A DNA stretch of 46,458 bases from Alphaproteobacteria bacterium (GCA_022820945.1 JAJEEP010000020.1:1-46458); one strand, 5' to 3'. Counted from the stretch's first letter, positions 6,416-18,813 are shown. Numbers and translations are program-made. The notes: generated by a model not told the origin, from the sequence alone.

Positions 6416-8521
6416 ATGGCTGACCTGCTGCTGGAGGTGCTCTCCGAAGAGATCCCGGCGCGGATGCAGGCGGGTGGGTCCGAGGCGCTCAAGGAGCAGG
6501 TAACGCGACGACTGAAAGATGCCCGCCTCGCGTTCGACGCCGAGGGCGTGAAATCCTTCGCGACGCCGCGTCGCCTTGCGTTGATCGTGCCCGGCCTACC
6601 GGATGTGCAGCCGGACATCACGGTGGAGCGCAAGGGGCCGCGCGTGGATGCGCCCGAGAAGGCGATCAACGGGTTTCTAAAATCCACCGGCCTAACGCTT
6701 GACGACTGCGAGCAGCGGGAGACGCCCAAGGGCCCGGCCTGGTTCACGGTCACGCAGGAGAAGGGCCGCCCCACCGGCGACCTGCTGGCCGACCTGCTGC
6801 CCGAGGCGCTGACTGCGGTCTCCTGGCCCAAGTCCATGCGCTGGGAGGAGTCGGGCACGCGCTGGGTCCGCCCCATCCGCTCCATCCTCTGCCTGCTGGA
6901 CGATGCGGTGGTTCCCTTCCGCTTCGGCGCGGTCGAGAGCGGCCGCACCACCCTCGGCCACCGCTTCCTCTCCGACGGCCCGTACACCATCGCGGACGCC
7001 GATAGCTACACGGCGACGCTCGAAGCCGCCAAGGTGATGTTGGACTCGGAGCAGCGGAGGCGGAGTATCGAAGATCGCGCCCGGGTGCTGGCGCGACGTG
7101 CAGGTTTCTTGCGCGCGCCAGACGCGTGGCTAGAAGCGGAAAACGCCGGTCTCGTGGAATGGCCCGTGGTGCTGATGGGCACCATTGACTCCCGCTTCTT
7201 GGACCTCCCGCGCGAAGTGTTGCGTACGGCCATGCGCACCCATCAGCGCTATTTCGGTCTGAGTGGGGGCGCCGACCGGCCGCCGCCCCATTTCATCATG
7301 GTTGCCAATACCGAGACTGCGGATGGTGGAGCTGCTGTCGTCACCGGCAACGAGCGGGTGCTACGCGCCCGCCTCGCTGATGCCCAGTTCTTCTGGGAGC
7401 AAGACAAGCGCCAGAAACTGATCGACCGCCTACCGCAGCTTGAGGGTGTGGTTTTCCATGCACGCCTGGGCTCCATGCACGAGAAGGCGAAGCGCGTTGC
7501 GAGGCTAGCGCGCGTTCTCTGCCGATGGATTGACGACGCCAACCCAGACGAGGCAAAACGCGCGGGTCTTCTTTGCAAGGCCGATCTCGTGACCGAGATG
7601 GTGGGCGAGTTCCCTGATCTGCAGGGTTTCATGGGCGGCCTTTACGCGGAGGCTAACGGCGAGCAACCGGCGGTCAGCGCAGCTATCGCCACGCATTACG
7701 AGCCCCAGGGGCCGGATGCGCTTTGCCCGGAACCGCCGGTAAGCGTTGCCGTGGCTCTTGCCGACAAGCTTGATACGCTCGCCGGGTTCTTTGCCATCGA
7801 CGAGCGCCCGACCGGCTCCAAGGACCCCTTTGCGTTGCGCCGCGCCGCCCTCGGCGTGATCCGGCTTATCATTGAGTACAGACTGCTAAATAAAAACGAG
7901 CCGCCGCTAAGGTTGCCTCTTGGCATAGCAGTGGAAGAGGCGCTCGCTGGCTACGGCGACTTACTTCCACCGGAGCCGGGGACTGACGCCACAAAGGACG
8001 CGCTGCTCACCTTCTTCGCCGACCGGCTGAGGGTGCTATTGCGCGAGAAGGGCCGCCGCCACGACCTTATTAGTGCCGTCATCGAAGTAGGGGACGAGGG
8101 CGACTTAGTACAACTGCTATACCGCGTCCACGCCTTGGCGCTATTTCTAGACACGGAAGACGGCACCAACCTGCTCACCGCGTACCGACGCGCCGCCAAT
8201 ATCCTCCGCATTGAGGAGAAGAAGGACGGCGAGCGCTATGACGGCCCGGCCCAACCGGCACTCTTCGCCCAAGACGAAGAGCGCACACTTCAAGAGCGAG
8301 TCGGCAAGGCGCGCAAGAGGGCGGGCGCCGCGCTTGAAAACGAGTCGTTCGAAGAAGCGATGACGGAGATGGCGACGCTCCGCGCGCCCGTAGACGCCTT
8401 CTTCGACAACGTCACGGTCAACTGCGACGACCCCGCGTTGCGCCACAACCGACTCCTGATGTTGAGCCAAATCCGCGCCACGTTGGACCGCGTCGCCGAC
8501 TTCTCGAAAATCGAGGGCTAG
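6416..8521 (+). CDS. glyS: Glycyl-tRNA synthetase beta subunit
   Basis: GlyS is the tRNA-binding partner of GlyQ. The 701-residue product is near the usual family length. It starts MADLLLEVLSEEIPARMQ and contains the typical WPKSMRWEESGTRWVRPIRS, RTAMRTHQRYFGL, FHARLGSMHEKAKRV and FAIDERPTGSKDPFALRRAA segments. The C-terminal anticodon-binding-like part ends VDAFFDNVTVNCDDPALR. It begins 3 bases after the glyQ stop, so the two should be co-translated. From about 7000 to the end, codon use is clearly less GC-biased (cta, tta, aaa and aat codons appear) than in glyQ or ppdK. The protein is intact. Confidence 0.96.
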   Translation: MADLLLEVLSEEIPARMQAGGSEALKEQVTRRLKDARLAFDAEGVKSFATPRRLALIVPGLPDVQPDITVERKGPRVDAPEKAINGFLKSTGLTLDDCEQRETPKGPAWFTVTQEKGRPTGDLLADLLPEALTAVSWPKSMRWEESGTRWVRPIRSILCLLDDAVVPFRFGAVESGRTTLGHRFLSDGPYTIADADSYTATLEAAKVMLDSEQRRRSIEDRARVLARRAGFLRAPDAWLEAENAGLVEWPVVLMGTIDSRFLDLPREVLRTAMRTHQRYFGLSGGADRPPPHFIMVANTETADGGAAVVTGNERVLRARLADAQFFWEQDKRQKLIDRLPQLEGVVFHARLGSMHEKAKRVARLARVLCRWIDDANPDEAKRAGLLCKADLVTEMVGEFPDLQGFMGGLYAEANGEQPAVSAAIATHYEPQGPDALCPEPPVSVAVALADKLDTLAGFFAIDERPTGSKDPFALRRAALGVIRLIIEYRLLNKNEPPLRLPLGIAVEEALAGYGDLLPPEPGTDATKDALLTFFADRLRVLLREKGRRHDLISAVIEVGDEGDLVQLLYRVHALALFLDTEDGTNLLTAYRRAANILRIEEKKDGERYDGPAQPALFAQDEERTLQERVGKARKRAGAALENESFEEAMTEMATLRAPVDAFFDNVTVNCDDPALRHNRLLMLSQIRATLDRVADFSKIEG

Positions 8522-8570
8522 TGCGGTGGCCCCGGCAACGGACATGACCGCTTCCCGCGTCCCCCTTCTC

Positions 8571-8654
8571 GTCATGCCCGGACTTGATCCGGGCATCTCG
8601 TCGGGCCGGGCGAGGCGGTGCGTGACCCTGGATGGCCGGGTCAAGCCCGGCCAT
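8571..8654. repeat. Inverted pair of REP-like palindromes
   Basis: Two perfect 9-bp-stem hairpins lie between glyS and ppdK. The first is ATGCCCGGA-cttga-TCCGGGCAT at 8574-8596, and the second is ATGGCCGGG-tcaag-CCCGGCCAT at 8632-8654. The second, reverse complemented, resembles the first (both begin GTCATG and have the same loop position), so they form an inverted pair as in bacterial interspersed mosaic elements. Palindromes of this type are common intergenic repeats in alphaproteobacteria. They may also end glyS transcription or stabilise its 3' end. Confidence 0.8.
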
Positions 8655-8708
8655 GACGATGAGAAGGTTGCTCGGGCGACACGCACGTCCGGCGCGGGAC
8701 GCTAGGCC

Positions 8709-11379
<2,671 letters not shown>

Positions 11380-11402
<23 letters not shown>

Positions 11403-12270
11403 CCCGCGCCTCCCCGGCGGTAAGCGGTTCTCCCGCCTCGGCGGCGGCGGCGATCCTCTCCGGGCGCAGCACCGCGAGCGCCGCATCGTCCAGGCCCGAG
11501 CGTATCTCGCCCACCTCCCGCTCGCCCGCCATGATCGGCGTGCCGGCCGGCGGCAGCGGCCCCTCCAGCGCGACCGGCGCGAGGCGCCGGCGCACCAGGC
11601 CGCGGTGCTTGGTGCGCGCCGTCAGCTCCTGGCCGACGTAGCAGCCCTTCTCGAAGTCGACGCCGTTGAGCGCCTCGAAGCCGCATTCCATCAGCGTCGC
11701 CCGGCCCACCTCCATGTCGCGGCTGCCGTCGGGCGCGCCGTGCGCGATGCGGTGGCGCTCGTAGTTGGCGGCGTGGCCCCTGGTGAAGCCCGCCTGCTCC
11801 AGGAACGAGAGGTCCGCGCCGCGCGGCAGGACCGCGCGAAGCCCGAGCGCCGTGCTCCTGGGATCGCGCATGAGGGTGCCGCCCTCGTACCGTGCCGCGC
11901 CACCTTCGCCGGGTGGCAGGTCGAACGCGCCGTCGGCGCCCTCGCCCCCAAAGAGCGCGACCACCCGAAAATCCTCGGTCGCGTCGGCCAGCGCCACATC
12001 GGCACGGAGCCGGTAGGCCACCAGCCGGCCTCCGAGGTCGCCGACGCGCGGCCCCTCGCAGTCCAGCAGATAGCCATCCTCCTGCCGCAGCACGAAGAAA
12101 TCGTGCAGGAACTTGCCTTGGGGCGTCAGCAGCGCCGCATAGATGCTGCGCGCCTCGGTCACATGCTCGATATCGTTGGAGATCAGCCCCTGGAGGAAGG
12201 GGCCGGCCTCCGGACCGTCCACGGAGACGATCCCGCGGTCGTCGAGCGGGACATAGAGAGGGGTGCTCAT
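11380..12270 (-). CDS. ygfZ: Folate-binding YgfZ/GcvT-like protein
   Basis: The 296-residue protein has the GcvT-like tetrahydrofolate-binding fold, and the YgfZ signature KGCYVGQELTARTKHRG with the conserved Cys is intact. In E. coli, YgfZ supports assembly or repair of some Fe-S enzymes. ATG 12270 is used because MSTPLYVPLDDRGIVSVDGP matches the family N-terminus; the frame stays open 14 codons further upstream. It is divergent from nudC (126 bases between starts) and overlaps the ppdK end by 23 bases. The exact client enzymes are unknown. Confidence 0.9.
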
Positions 12271-12396
12271 GGCCAGGAACTCAGGGTTTCCGCAGTCCGG
12301 AACAACTGGCACCTACTATAGACCCCGCAGCCATCGGTCCAAGCGCTGGGCGGGCTGAGGGGTATGAAAGGGTCTGACGGTGTGCGAGGTTGAAGC

Positions 12397-13347
12397 ATGA
12401 CCGATCTCACTCGCATCGGCTCCAACGTGCTCTCGGGCATGCCGCTGGACCGGGCCGCGCACCGGCGGGTCGACGCGGCCTGGCTCAAGGCCAGCTTCGA
12501 CGACCCGTCCACCCGCTATATCGCGATCTGGCGGCAGAATGCCGTGGTCCGCCTGGGTCCCGAGCCCCGCCCCGTCGTCCACTACCGCGAGACCCTCGAC
12601 GGCCTGCTCGACGGCAGCGCCGAGCCCACGCTTCTGGGCGTGGAGATCGAGGACGGCACCGCTGGCGCGGCGCATTTTGTGGTCGATCTTTCGCATGTGG
12701 AGGCTGGGGCCCTGCTCGCGCGCTCGCCCGGCGGCGAGATGATGGACCTGCGCGAGCTGGTGCAGATCGTGCCAGGGCCCGATTCCGCGCTCATCGCCTA
12801 CGCGCGGGGGCTCACCTATTGGCACCAGCGGCATCGCTTCTGCGGCGCCTGCGGGTCGCCGGCGGCGGCGCTCGAGGCCGGTCACCAACGGCGCTGCAGC
12901 AACGAGGACTGCGGCGCGGTGCACTTCCCGCGCACCGACACAGCGGTCATCACGCTGGTTCACGATGGCGACGAGTGCCTGCTCTGCCGCCAGTCGCGCT
13001 GGCCGCCGGGGATGCACTCGACCCTTGCAGGCTTCCTGGAGCCGGGCGAGAGCCTGGAGGAGTGCGTGGCCCGCGAGATCGAGGAGGAAAGCGGTATCCG
13101 CGTGGGCGATGTCCGCTACCACTCCTCGCAGCCATGGCCCTTCCCCGGCACGCTCATGGTGGGCTTCATGGCGCAGGCGCTCTCCCGCGAGATCGCAGTC
13201 GACGAGACTGAGCTGGAGTACGCCCACTGGTACAAGCGGCGCGACCTGCTCGGCCTCCGCGACAGCGACGAGTTTCGCCTGCCGGGGCGCTACTCGATTT
13301 CCCGCCGGCTGATCGAGGACTGGCTCGCCGGCCGCATCCCGCCCTGA
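12397..13347 (+). CDS. nudC: NAD(+)/NADH diphosphatase NudC
   Basis: NudC hydrolyses NADH and removes NAD caps from RNA. The 316-residue protein shows an N-terminal NUDIX-like domain, a zinc ribbon with CGACG and a second Cys pair (CSNEDCG), the Nudix box GFLEPGESLEECVAREIEEE with the catalytic Glu cluster, and the NudC-specific SQPWPFPGTLM. Order and length fit the family well. It starts at ATG 12397 and ends just before the rpmH promoter. Confidence 0.95.
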   Translation: MTDLTRIGSNVLSGMPLDRAAHRRVDAAWLKASFDDPSTRYIAIWRQNAVVRLGPEPRPVVHYRETLDGLLDGSAEPTLLGVEIEDGTAGAAHFVVDLSHVEAGALLARSPGGEMMDLRELVQIVPGPDSALIAYARGLTYWHQRHRFCGACGSPAAALEAGHQRRCSNEDCGAVHFPRTDTAVITLVHDGDECLLCRQSRWPPGMHSTLAGFLEPGESLEECVAREIEEESGIRVGDVRYHSSQPWPFPGTLMVGFMAQALSREIAVDETELEYAHWYKRRDLLGLRDSDEFRLPGRYSISRRLIEDWLAGRIPP

Positions 13348-13361
13348 ACTAGGACAGCACG

Positions 13362-13390
13362 TTGACAGAGGCTGGGCGCGCGCCTATACA
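13362..13390 (+). promoter_or_regulatory. Sigma70-type promoter of rpmH
   Basis: TTGACA at 13362-13367 is a perfect -35 box, and TATACA at 13385-13390 matches the -10 consensus at five of six bases, with the optimal 17-base spacer. Transcription would start near 13397, giving a leader of about 45 bases before rpmH. It is the best promoter I can see in the window, and it fits strong expression of a ribosomal protein. Confidence 0.85.
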
Positions 13391-13440
13391 GCGGCGGCCC
13401 CGGCGCCCAAGATCGATATAGCCGGGGACGGAGACGGGGC

Positions 13441-13575
13441 GTGAAGCGGACTTATCAGCCGAGCAACATCGTGCGCAAGCGGCGCCATGGTTTCAGGCAG
13501 CGCATGAAGTCCGTGGCCGGTCGGCGCGTGCTCGCGCACAGGCGCGCCAAGGGGCGGAAGCGCCTCGCCGTCTAG
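13441..13575 (+). CDS. rpmH: 50S ribosomal protein L34
   Basis: The 44-residue, highly basic protein begins [18 protein letters not shown] and continues with [20 protein letters not shown], which is the invariant L34 sequence. The start is GTG at 13441; the frame has no upstream alternative that fits the family length. It is the first gene of the rpmH-rnpA-yidD-yidC-engB-argB group, and its promoter is visible 50 bases upstream. It ends in TAG, showing that TAG is a normal stop in this genome. Confidence 0.98.
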   Translation: MKRTYQPSNIVRKRRHGFRQRMKSVAGRRVLAHRRAKGRKRLAV

Positions 13576-13703
13576 CCCGGCGGGGCATAGCCTCGCCAGT
13601 CACACAATTCCGGACGCTGGATGCACGCAGGTCAACTGTGTTGCGCTGTCCGCCACTCCCTGTCACGGCAACGAAGATTAGCGCCAGACCCGAAGCCACA
13701 TCG

Positions 13704-14132
13704 ATGCGGATCGCCACGCTCAAGAAGCGGCAAGACTTTCTGCGCGTCCGGGCAGCGGCGCGGCGCTGGGCCGTGCCCGGCTTGGTGCTGCAGGCGGCTC
13801 CCATGCCCGAGGCGGACACCGAGCAGGGGCAGGTGCGCGTGGGCTACACCGCGAGCCGGCGGATCGGCAACGCAGTCGCGCGCAATCGCGCCAAGCGCCT
13901 TTGGCCCGCGGCGGTGGCCCATGTTATGCCGGCTTCGGCGCAATGCGGCTGCGACTACGTCGTCATCGCGCGTGCCGCCACGCTGACCCGCCCGTTCGAC
14001 GCTTTGGTCGGAGACTTGGCCTCGGCGTTGGCGCGTGTTGGCGCGCGGATGGGGGATCAAGCACCGCACCGGAGACGGCAGGCCACCGCCAGCCGGTCGC
14101 GCGAAGCGGGCCCGAGAGCGGGAGACGCATGA
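13704..14132 (+). CDS. rnpA: Ribonuclease P protein component
   Basis: RnpA binds the RNase P RNA and helps it mature tRNA 5' ends. The 142-residue protein starts [18 protein letters not shown] and has the signature RNR motif in [16 protein letters not shown]. The C-terminus (about the last 25 residues, rich in Arg and Ala) extends past the core fold. ATG 13704 is chosen from homology, although the frame is open upstream to 13638. Its stop overlaps the yidD start as ATGA. Confidence 0.95.
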   Translation: MRIATLKKRQDFLRVRAAARRWAVPGLVLQAAPMPEADTEQGQVRVGYTASRRIGNAVARNRAKRLWPAAVAHVMPASAQCGCDYVVIARAATLTRPFDALVGDLASALARVGARMGDQAPHRRRQATASRSREAGPRAGDA

Positions 14133-14395
14133 GACCGATCGCGTTACTGATCGTGGGCCTGATCCGCGGATACCAGTATTTCATCTCGCCCCTCCTGCCG
14201 CCGAGCTGCCGCTTCGAGCCGACCTGCTCGCACTATGCGATGACCGCGCTGAGGCGGCATGGCGTTGTCCTTGGCCTGGCGCTCGCGACATGGCGGATCT
14301 TGCGGTGCAATCCCTATTGCTCGGGCGGGGTCGATGAGGTGCCCGAGCGCCCGCTCCGTATCTGGGGCACTCCTTGGAGGCGCGCCCCCCGCTGA
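14129..14395 (+). CDS. yidD: Membrane protein insertion efficiency factor YidD
   Basis: The 88-residue protein carries the YidD hallmark: an amphipathic N-terminal segment ([17 protein letters not shown]), then [18 protein letters not shown], and the Cys of [14 protein letters not shown]. YidD aids YidC-dependent insertion of inner-membrane proteins. It overlaps the rnpA stop by ATGA and lies 20 bases before yidC, the usual arrangement. Confidence 0.96.
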   Translation: MRPIALLIVGLIRGYQYFISPLLPPSCRFEPTCSHYAMTALRRHGVVLGLALATWRILRCNPYCSGGVDEVPERPLRIWGTPWRRAPR

Positions 14396-14415
14396 GCGGG
14401 GCGGGCGAGCGATCC

Positions 14416-17205
14416 ATGTTCGGCAGCGGCCAAGACAAGCGCAATCTCATCATCGCGATCGGCGCGATCTTCGTGGTCCTCGTCGGCTGGCAGTTCCTCA
14501 TGCCGGCGCTGTTCCCGCCGGATGAGCGGCCGCGGCGCGTCGCAGAGCAGCCCGCGCCGGGGACGGCGCCGCCATCGCTCGATCAGGTGGTGCCCGACGT
14601 GGACGACCCGGCCCAGGTGGAGTTGCGCCAGGCGGGCATCGACAGCCCCCGCATCCAGATCGAGTCACCCAGGCTGAGCGGCTCGATTGCGCGCCTCGGC
14701 GGGCGCATCGATTCCATCACGCTGCTCGACTATCGCGAGGAGGCGGACGAGGAGAGCCCGAACATCGTGCTGCTCCAGCCCCGCGACGCAGTGCGTCCCT
14801 ATTTCGCGGACTTCGGCTGGATTACGGCCAACGAGGGCATTGCCCTGCCGCAGCCCGACACCCTCTGGGATGCCGACAAGCTCACTCTCGCGCCCGGCCG
14901 GCCGGTCACGCTCCGCTGGGACAACGGCGCCGGGCTTAAGTTCACGCGCAAGATCGACATCGACGAGAATTTCGTCTTCACCATCACCCAATCGGTGCTC
15001 AACACCACCGGCGCGCCGGTGGCGCTCACGCCTTATTCGCGGATCGCACGGTTCAGCGACGCCACCGAGTCAATTCTGCCGTTCAAGCCGCTCTTCATCT
15101 TCCAGGACGGTGCCCTCGGCGTCTTCGGCGAGGACTATCAAGACGCCGACTACGACGACATGCGCGACGCCTACGACGCCAAGGTGGAGAACCCCCGCGC
15201 CGGGGCCAAGTACCGCTACGACGCGACGGGCGGCTGGATGGGAATAACCGACAAGTACTGGCTGGTGGCGCTCATCCCCGATCAGCAGGTGCCGTTCCAC
15301 GGCAGCTTCGAGTACGTGCCGGTCGACGGAGGCACGGAAGATTCCTTCCAGACCATCTACGAGGCCGAGCCGCTCACGGTGAGTCCGGGGCAGGCGATCT
15401 CGCTCACCTCGCACCTCTTCACCGGCGCCAAGGAGATCAGCCTCCTCGATAACTATGAGGAGACGCTGGGCGCGGATCGCCTGGACCTCTCCGTCGATTT
15501 CGGGCCGGCCTGGTTCCTGTCGAAGCCGATGTTCTACGTCATCGACTTCTTCAACCGGGTGACCGGCAATTTCGGCGTCGCCATCCTGCTGTTGACCATC
15601 TGCGTGCGGGTGCTGCTGTTCCCACTGGCCAACAAGGCCTACGCGTCCATGAGCCGCATGCGCAAGCTCCAGCCGGAGATGATCCGCCTGCGTGAGCGCT
15701 TCAAGGACGACAAGCAGCGGATGAACAGCGAGCTGATGAAGCTCTACCGCGAGCAGAAGGCCAACCCGGTAGCCGGTTGCCTGCCGCTGCTCGCGCAAAT
15801 ACCGGTGTTCTTCGCCCTCTACTACATGCTGTTCGTCACCATCGAGATGCGGCACGCGCCCTTCTTCGGCTGGATCCACGACCTCTCCGCGCCCGACCCG
15901 ATGACCTTCATCACCGGCTTTGGCTTGCTTGAATGGCCGGCGCCGGAGTTCCTGTTGGTGGGCATCTGGCCGCTCATCTTCGGTGCGACCATGTGGCTCC
16001 AGATGAAGCTCAACCCACAGCCGATGGAGCCGATTCAGCAGAAGATCATGATGGCGCTGCCCATCATCTTCCTCTTCCTGTTCGCGCGCTTCCCGGCCGG
16101 GCTGGTGGTCTACTGGACCTGGAACAACGTGCTCTCCATCGGCCAGCAGTGGCTGATCATGCGGCGGATGGGCATCACCCGTCAGAGCCTCGCCGAAGAC
16201 GCCGAGAAGATCAAAAAGATCAAGGAGGCGGCAGAGAAGGGCACGCTGCTGAAGCCCAGCCGCTCTTCCCGCAAGAAGACCAAGCGCCCCGATCCGGCCA
16301 AGGAAAGCGCGCGTGCCGCGGGCGAGGACACGGCCCGTAGCGAAGGGACGACGCAGCGGGACACCGCCGCACGAGCCCGCAAGTCCCAGCCCCGGACAAG
16401 CAAAGCGCGGCGTGACAGCGCTCCGCGCCAGGATAGAGAGCCACGCCGCGAGGGAGCCGCGCGCAAGGCTGGCGAAACGCGAAGCGACCGACCCGCGCGC
16501 CAGGGTGAGGCACCCCGCCGCAAGTCCGGCGCAACGCAGGCATCGGGTAGCAACGCGAAGGCGGAGGGTTCGACGCGGACCCGGCGTTCAGAAGCAGGCG
16601 GTGGGCAGAAGCCTCGCGCCAAGAGCGGCGACCGCCCACGCGCCGAGCGCAAGAGCGGGACGAAGAGCGAAGCGAAGAGCGAGAGCCGGAGCACCATGTC
16701 GCCGGCCAAGCGCGCCGCACTCGAGCGGGCACGCATCGCGCGGAAGAAGGCCCTGGCCCGCAAGCAGAGGCAAAAGGCCGCACGCCAGCGCAAGTCCGCA
16801 CCGGCCGCCGACCAGCCCGCGGGCCTGATGGATCGCCTGAAGGCTGGCCTCGGGATTCCCCCGGCCGAGGGGGCGTCCAGGCCGACGCCCGCGGCCGCGC
16901 CCAAGGCAAAGCCCCAGAAATCGCGCAGGCAGCGCAGGGCGGAGCGCGCCGCCCGCGCCACCGAGGAGAGAGACGCTCCCACCGACGCAAACAGCGATGC
17001 GGCGCCTGCGGACACGGTCCCTGTTGATGAGGCTCCAGCCCGTGAGGCTCCGACCGAGGCGGTGAGTGGAGATGCGGCCGGGAACGGCGATGCGGCCACG
17101 CAGGAATCATCCCCCGGCGCGACCGGCGACGGCGGCGAATGGACCAGCCAGGACCGGCCGAGACCCCGGCGGCAGAGAACGCGGAAGCGCGCCAGGCGGC
17201 GCTAG
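14416..17205 (+). CDS. yidC: Membrane protein insertase YidC with a very long basic C-terminal tail
   Basis: YidC inserts and folds inner-membrane proteins. The frame gives 929 residues, against about 550-620 in most Gram-negative bacteria. The N-terminal helix (LIIAIGAIFVVLVGWQFL), the periplasmic domain and the five-helix core are normal: FGVAILLLTICVRVLLFPLA, NPVAGCLPLLAQIPVFFALY with the conserved Arg upstream, and LFARFPAGLVVYWTWNN. From about residue 619 a tail rich in Arg, Lys, Ala, Ser and Glu, with no hydrophobic segment, runs to the end. Its last 67 bases overlap engB in another frame. Start ATG 14416 fits homology. The tail is in one unbroken frame, so a frameshift is not needed. 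Confidence 0.95.
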   Translation: MFGSGQDKRNLIIAIGAIFVVLVGWQFLMPALFPPDERPRRVAEQPAPGTAPPSLDQVVPDVDDPAQVELRQAGIDSPRIQIESPRLSGSIARLGGRIDSITLLDYREEADEESPNIVLLQPRDAVRPYFADFGWITANEGIALPQPDTLWDADKLTLAPGRPVTLRWDNGAGLKFTRKIDIDENFVFTITQSVLNTTGAPVALTPYSRIARFSDATESILPFKPLFIFQDGALGVFGEDYQDADYDDMRDAYDAKVENPRAGAKYRYDATGGWMGITDKYWLVALIPDQQVPFHGSFEYVPVDGGTEDSFQTIYEAEPLTVSPGQAISLTSHLFTGAKEISLLDNYEETLGADRLDLSVDFGPAWFLSKPMFYVIDFFNRVTGNFGVAILLLTICVRVLLFPLANKAYASMSRMRKLQPEMIRLRERFKDDKQRMNSELMKLYREQKANPVAGCLPLLAQIPVFFALYYMLFVTIEMRHAPFFGWIHDLSAPDPMTFITGFGLLEWPAPEFLLVGIWPLIFGATMWLQMKLNPQPMEPIQQKIMMALPIIFLFLFARFPAGLVVYWTWNNVLSIGQQWLIMRRMGITRQSLAEDAEKIKKIKEAAEKGTLLKPSRSSRKKTKRPDPAKESARAAGEDTARSEGTTQRDTAARARKSQPRTSKARRDSAPRQDREPRREGAARKAGETRSDRPARQGEAPRRKSGATQASGSNAKAEGSTRTRRSEAGGGQKPRAKSGDRPRAERKSGTKSEAKSESRSTMSPAKRAALERARIARKKALARKQRQKAARQRKSAPAADQPAGLMDRLKAGLGIPPAEGASRPTPAAAPKAKPQKSRRQRRAERAARATEERDAPTDANSDAAPADTVPVDEAPAREAPTEAVSGDAAGNGDAATQESSPGATGDGGEWTSQDRPRPRRQRTRKRARRR

Positions 17206-17825
17206 AGGAGGGTCGCCGGCTCTTTGCGCGGCCCTGCCGCTTCGTCGCGGGCGTCGCCGGGCTTGAGGGCATGCCCACGCCCGCCTTGCCGGAGATCGCC
17301 TTCGCCGGCCGCTCCAATGTCGGCAAGTCGAGCCTCGTCAACGCACTGACCGGCCGCCGAGCGCTCGCGCGCACCTCCAACACGCCGGGGCGCACGCGGG
17401 AGCTGAATTTCTTCGACCTCGACGGCCGGCTCATGCTCGTCGACCTGCCGGGCTACGGCTACGCTGCCGCTTCCAAGACCAGGATCAAGGCCTGGACCCG
17501 GCTGGCGGAGGCCTATCTGCGCGGTCGGCCGACGCTCCGGCGGGTCTGCCTGCTGCTCGACGCGCGGCGCGGCATCACCGCAGCCGATGAGCCCGTCATG
17601 GCTGCCTTCGATCAAAGCGCGGTGTCCTTTCTCGCGGTTCTGACCAAGTGCGACAAGCTCGCGCCCGAGGCGCTGACCACGCAGACCGCCGCCATCGAGG
17701 CGGCGCTTTCCGCCCATGTCGCCGCGTATCCTTCGCTGATCGCCACCAGCGCGCGCACCGGCGACGGCATCGCGGCGCTCCGGAGCCACCTCGCGGCGCT
17801 GGCCACGGCGGGGAGAATAGGCTAG
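17139..17825 (+). CDS. engB: Ribosome biogenesis GTPase EngB (YihA/YsxC)
   Basis: EngB is an essential GTPase of large-subunit assembly. The 228-residue protein has G1 GRSNVGKSS (57-65), G2-like SNTPGRT (80-86), G3 DLPGYG (102-107), G4 TKCDK (169-173) and G5 TSAR near the C-terminus. The start ATG 17139 lies inside the yidC tail; a later start would still keep all GTPase motifs, so the first 20 or so residues are less certain. It follows yidC directly in the operon. Confidence 0.95.
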   Translation: MDQPGPAETPAAENAEARQAALEEGRRLFARPCRFVAGVAGLEGMPTPALPEIAFAGRSNVGKSSLVNALTGRRALARTSNTPGRTRELNFFDLDGRLMLVDLPGYGYAAASKTRIKAWTRLAEAYLRGRPTLRRVCLLLDARRGITAADEPVMAAFDQSAVSFLAVLTKCDKLAPEALTTQTAAIEAALSAHVAAYPSLIATSARTGDGIAALRSHLAALATAGRIG

Positions 17826-17883
17826 TGATCCGCGGCCGCCGGCGCCGCAGAGCGCGCCGGGCCTGCGACTGACCGGGCTCCCC

Positions 17884-18786
17884 ATGCAGCGCATCAGCGA
17901 CACCAAGCACTGGCTGCGCACCGCGGCCACGATCTCGGAAGCGCTGCCCTACATGCGGCGCTTCGCGGGCCGCAGCGTGGTGATCAAGTATGGCGGCCAC
18001 GCCATGGGCGACGCTGCGCTCGCCCAGAGCTTCGCGCGCGACGTCGTGCTGCTGAAGCAGGTCGGCATCAACCCGGTGGTGGTCCATGGGGGCGGCCCGC
18101 AAATCGCCAAGATGCTCGCCCGCCTGGGCATCGAGAGCGACTTCGTTGACGGCTTGCGCGTCACTGACGCGGCGGCGATCGAGGTCGTCGAGATGGTGCT
18201 CGCCGGCTCCATCAACAAGCAGATCGTCACCACGATCAACGCGGAGGGCGGCACCGCGATCGGCCTCGGTGGCAAAGACGGTCGGCTCATCGAAGCGACG
18301 CCGCTCAAGCGGCGCACGCGGGATACCGAAACCGGCGCCGAACGCGTGGTCGACCTCGGCTTCGTCGGCGAGCCGGAGCGCGTCAATGTCGAGCTGCTCG
18401 ACCACCTGGGCGAGTCCGACATCATCCCGGTCATTGCGCCGATCGGCGTGGGTGCCGGCGGCGAGACCTACAACATCAATGCCGATACCGCAGCCGGCGC
18501 CATCGCGTCGGCGCTTTCCGCCATCAAGCTGCTGCTGCTCACCGACGTTCCCGGCGTGCTCGACGGCGACGGCGCGCTCATCAGCCAGATGACCACCGGC
18601 GAGGCGCAGCGGATGCTCGCCGGCGGCGCAGTCAGCGGCGGCATGATCCCGAAGCTCGAGACCTGCCTCGCGGCGATCGAACGCTCGACCGGCGCCGCCC
18701 ACATTCTCGACGGCCGCGTGCCGCACGTGATCCTGCTGGAGCTCTTCACCGAGCACGGCACCGGCACCATGATCGTGCCGGGCTAA
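17884..18786 (+). CDS. argB: Acetylglutamate kinase
   Basis: ArgB phosphorylates N-acetylglutamate in arginine synthesis. The 300-residue protein shows [10 protein letters not shown] (phosphate-binding Lys-Gly-Gly), [10 protein letters not shown], the substrate-binding [12 protein letters not shown] region, and [12 protein letters not shown]. The N-terminal helix ([21 protein letters not shown]) is typical of the arginine-sensitive hexameric type that can bind PII, which is an inference from its length. It closes the rpmH group and ends at a hairpin shared with fumC. Confidence 0.96.
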   Translation: MQRISDTKHWLRTAATISEALPYMRRFAGRSVVIKYGGHAMGDAALAQSFARDVVLLKQVGINPVVVHGGGPQIAKMLARLGIESDFVDGLRVTDAAAIEVVEMVLAGSINKQIVTTINAEGGTAIGLGGKDGRLIEATPLKRRTRDTETGAERVVDLGFVGEPERVNVELLDHLGESDIIPVIAPIGVGAGGETYNINADTAAGAIASALSAIKLLLLTDVPGVLDGDGALISQMTTGEAQRMLAGGAVSGGMIPKLETCLAAIERSTGAAHILDGRVPHVILLELFTEHGTGTMIVPG

Positions 18787-18813
18787 AGCGAGTCCGTCTC
18801 TGACGGACGCGCT
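18787..18813. terminator. Hairpin between convergent argB and fumC, likely bidirectional terminator
   Basis: The arms are 18787-18798 and 18802-18813, with loop tct. The 12-bp stem has one mismatch. It begins at the last base of the argB stop and touches the fumC stop, so it sits exactly at the convergence point. No T-run follows in either direction, so it may act as a rho-assisted stop or as an RNA 3' protector. Its core is repeated at 22747-22771. Confidence 0.65.

Noticed and set aside
14416..17205. Long yidC tail as a frameshift artefact
   Set aside because: The tail follows the core in the same frame and keeps a consistent basic, hydrophilic composition to a stop inside engB, so no frameshift is required.
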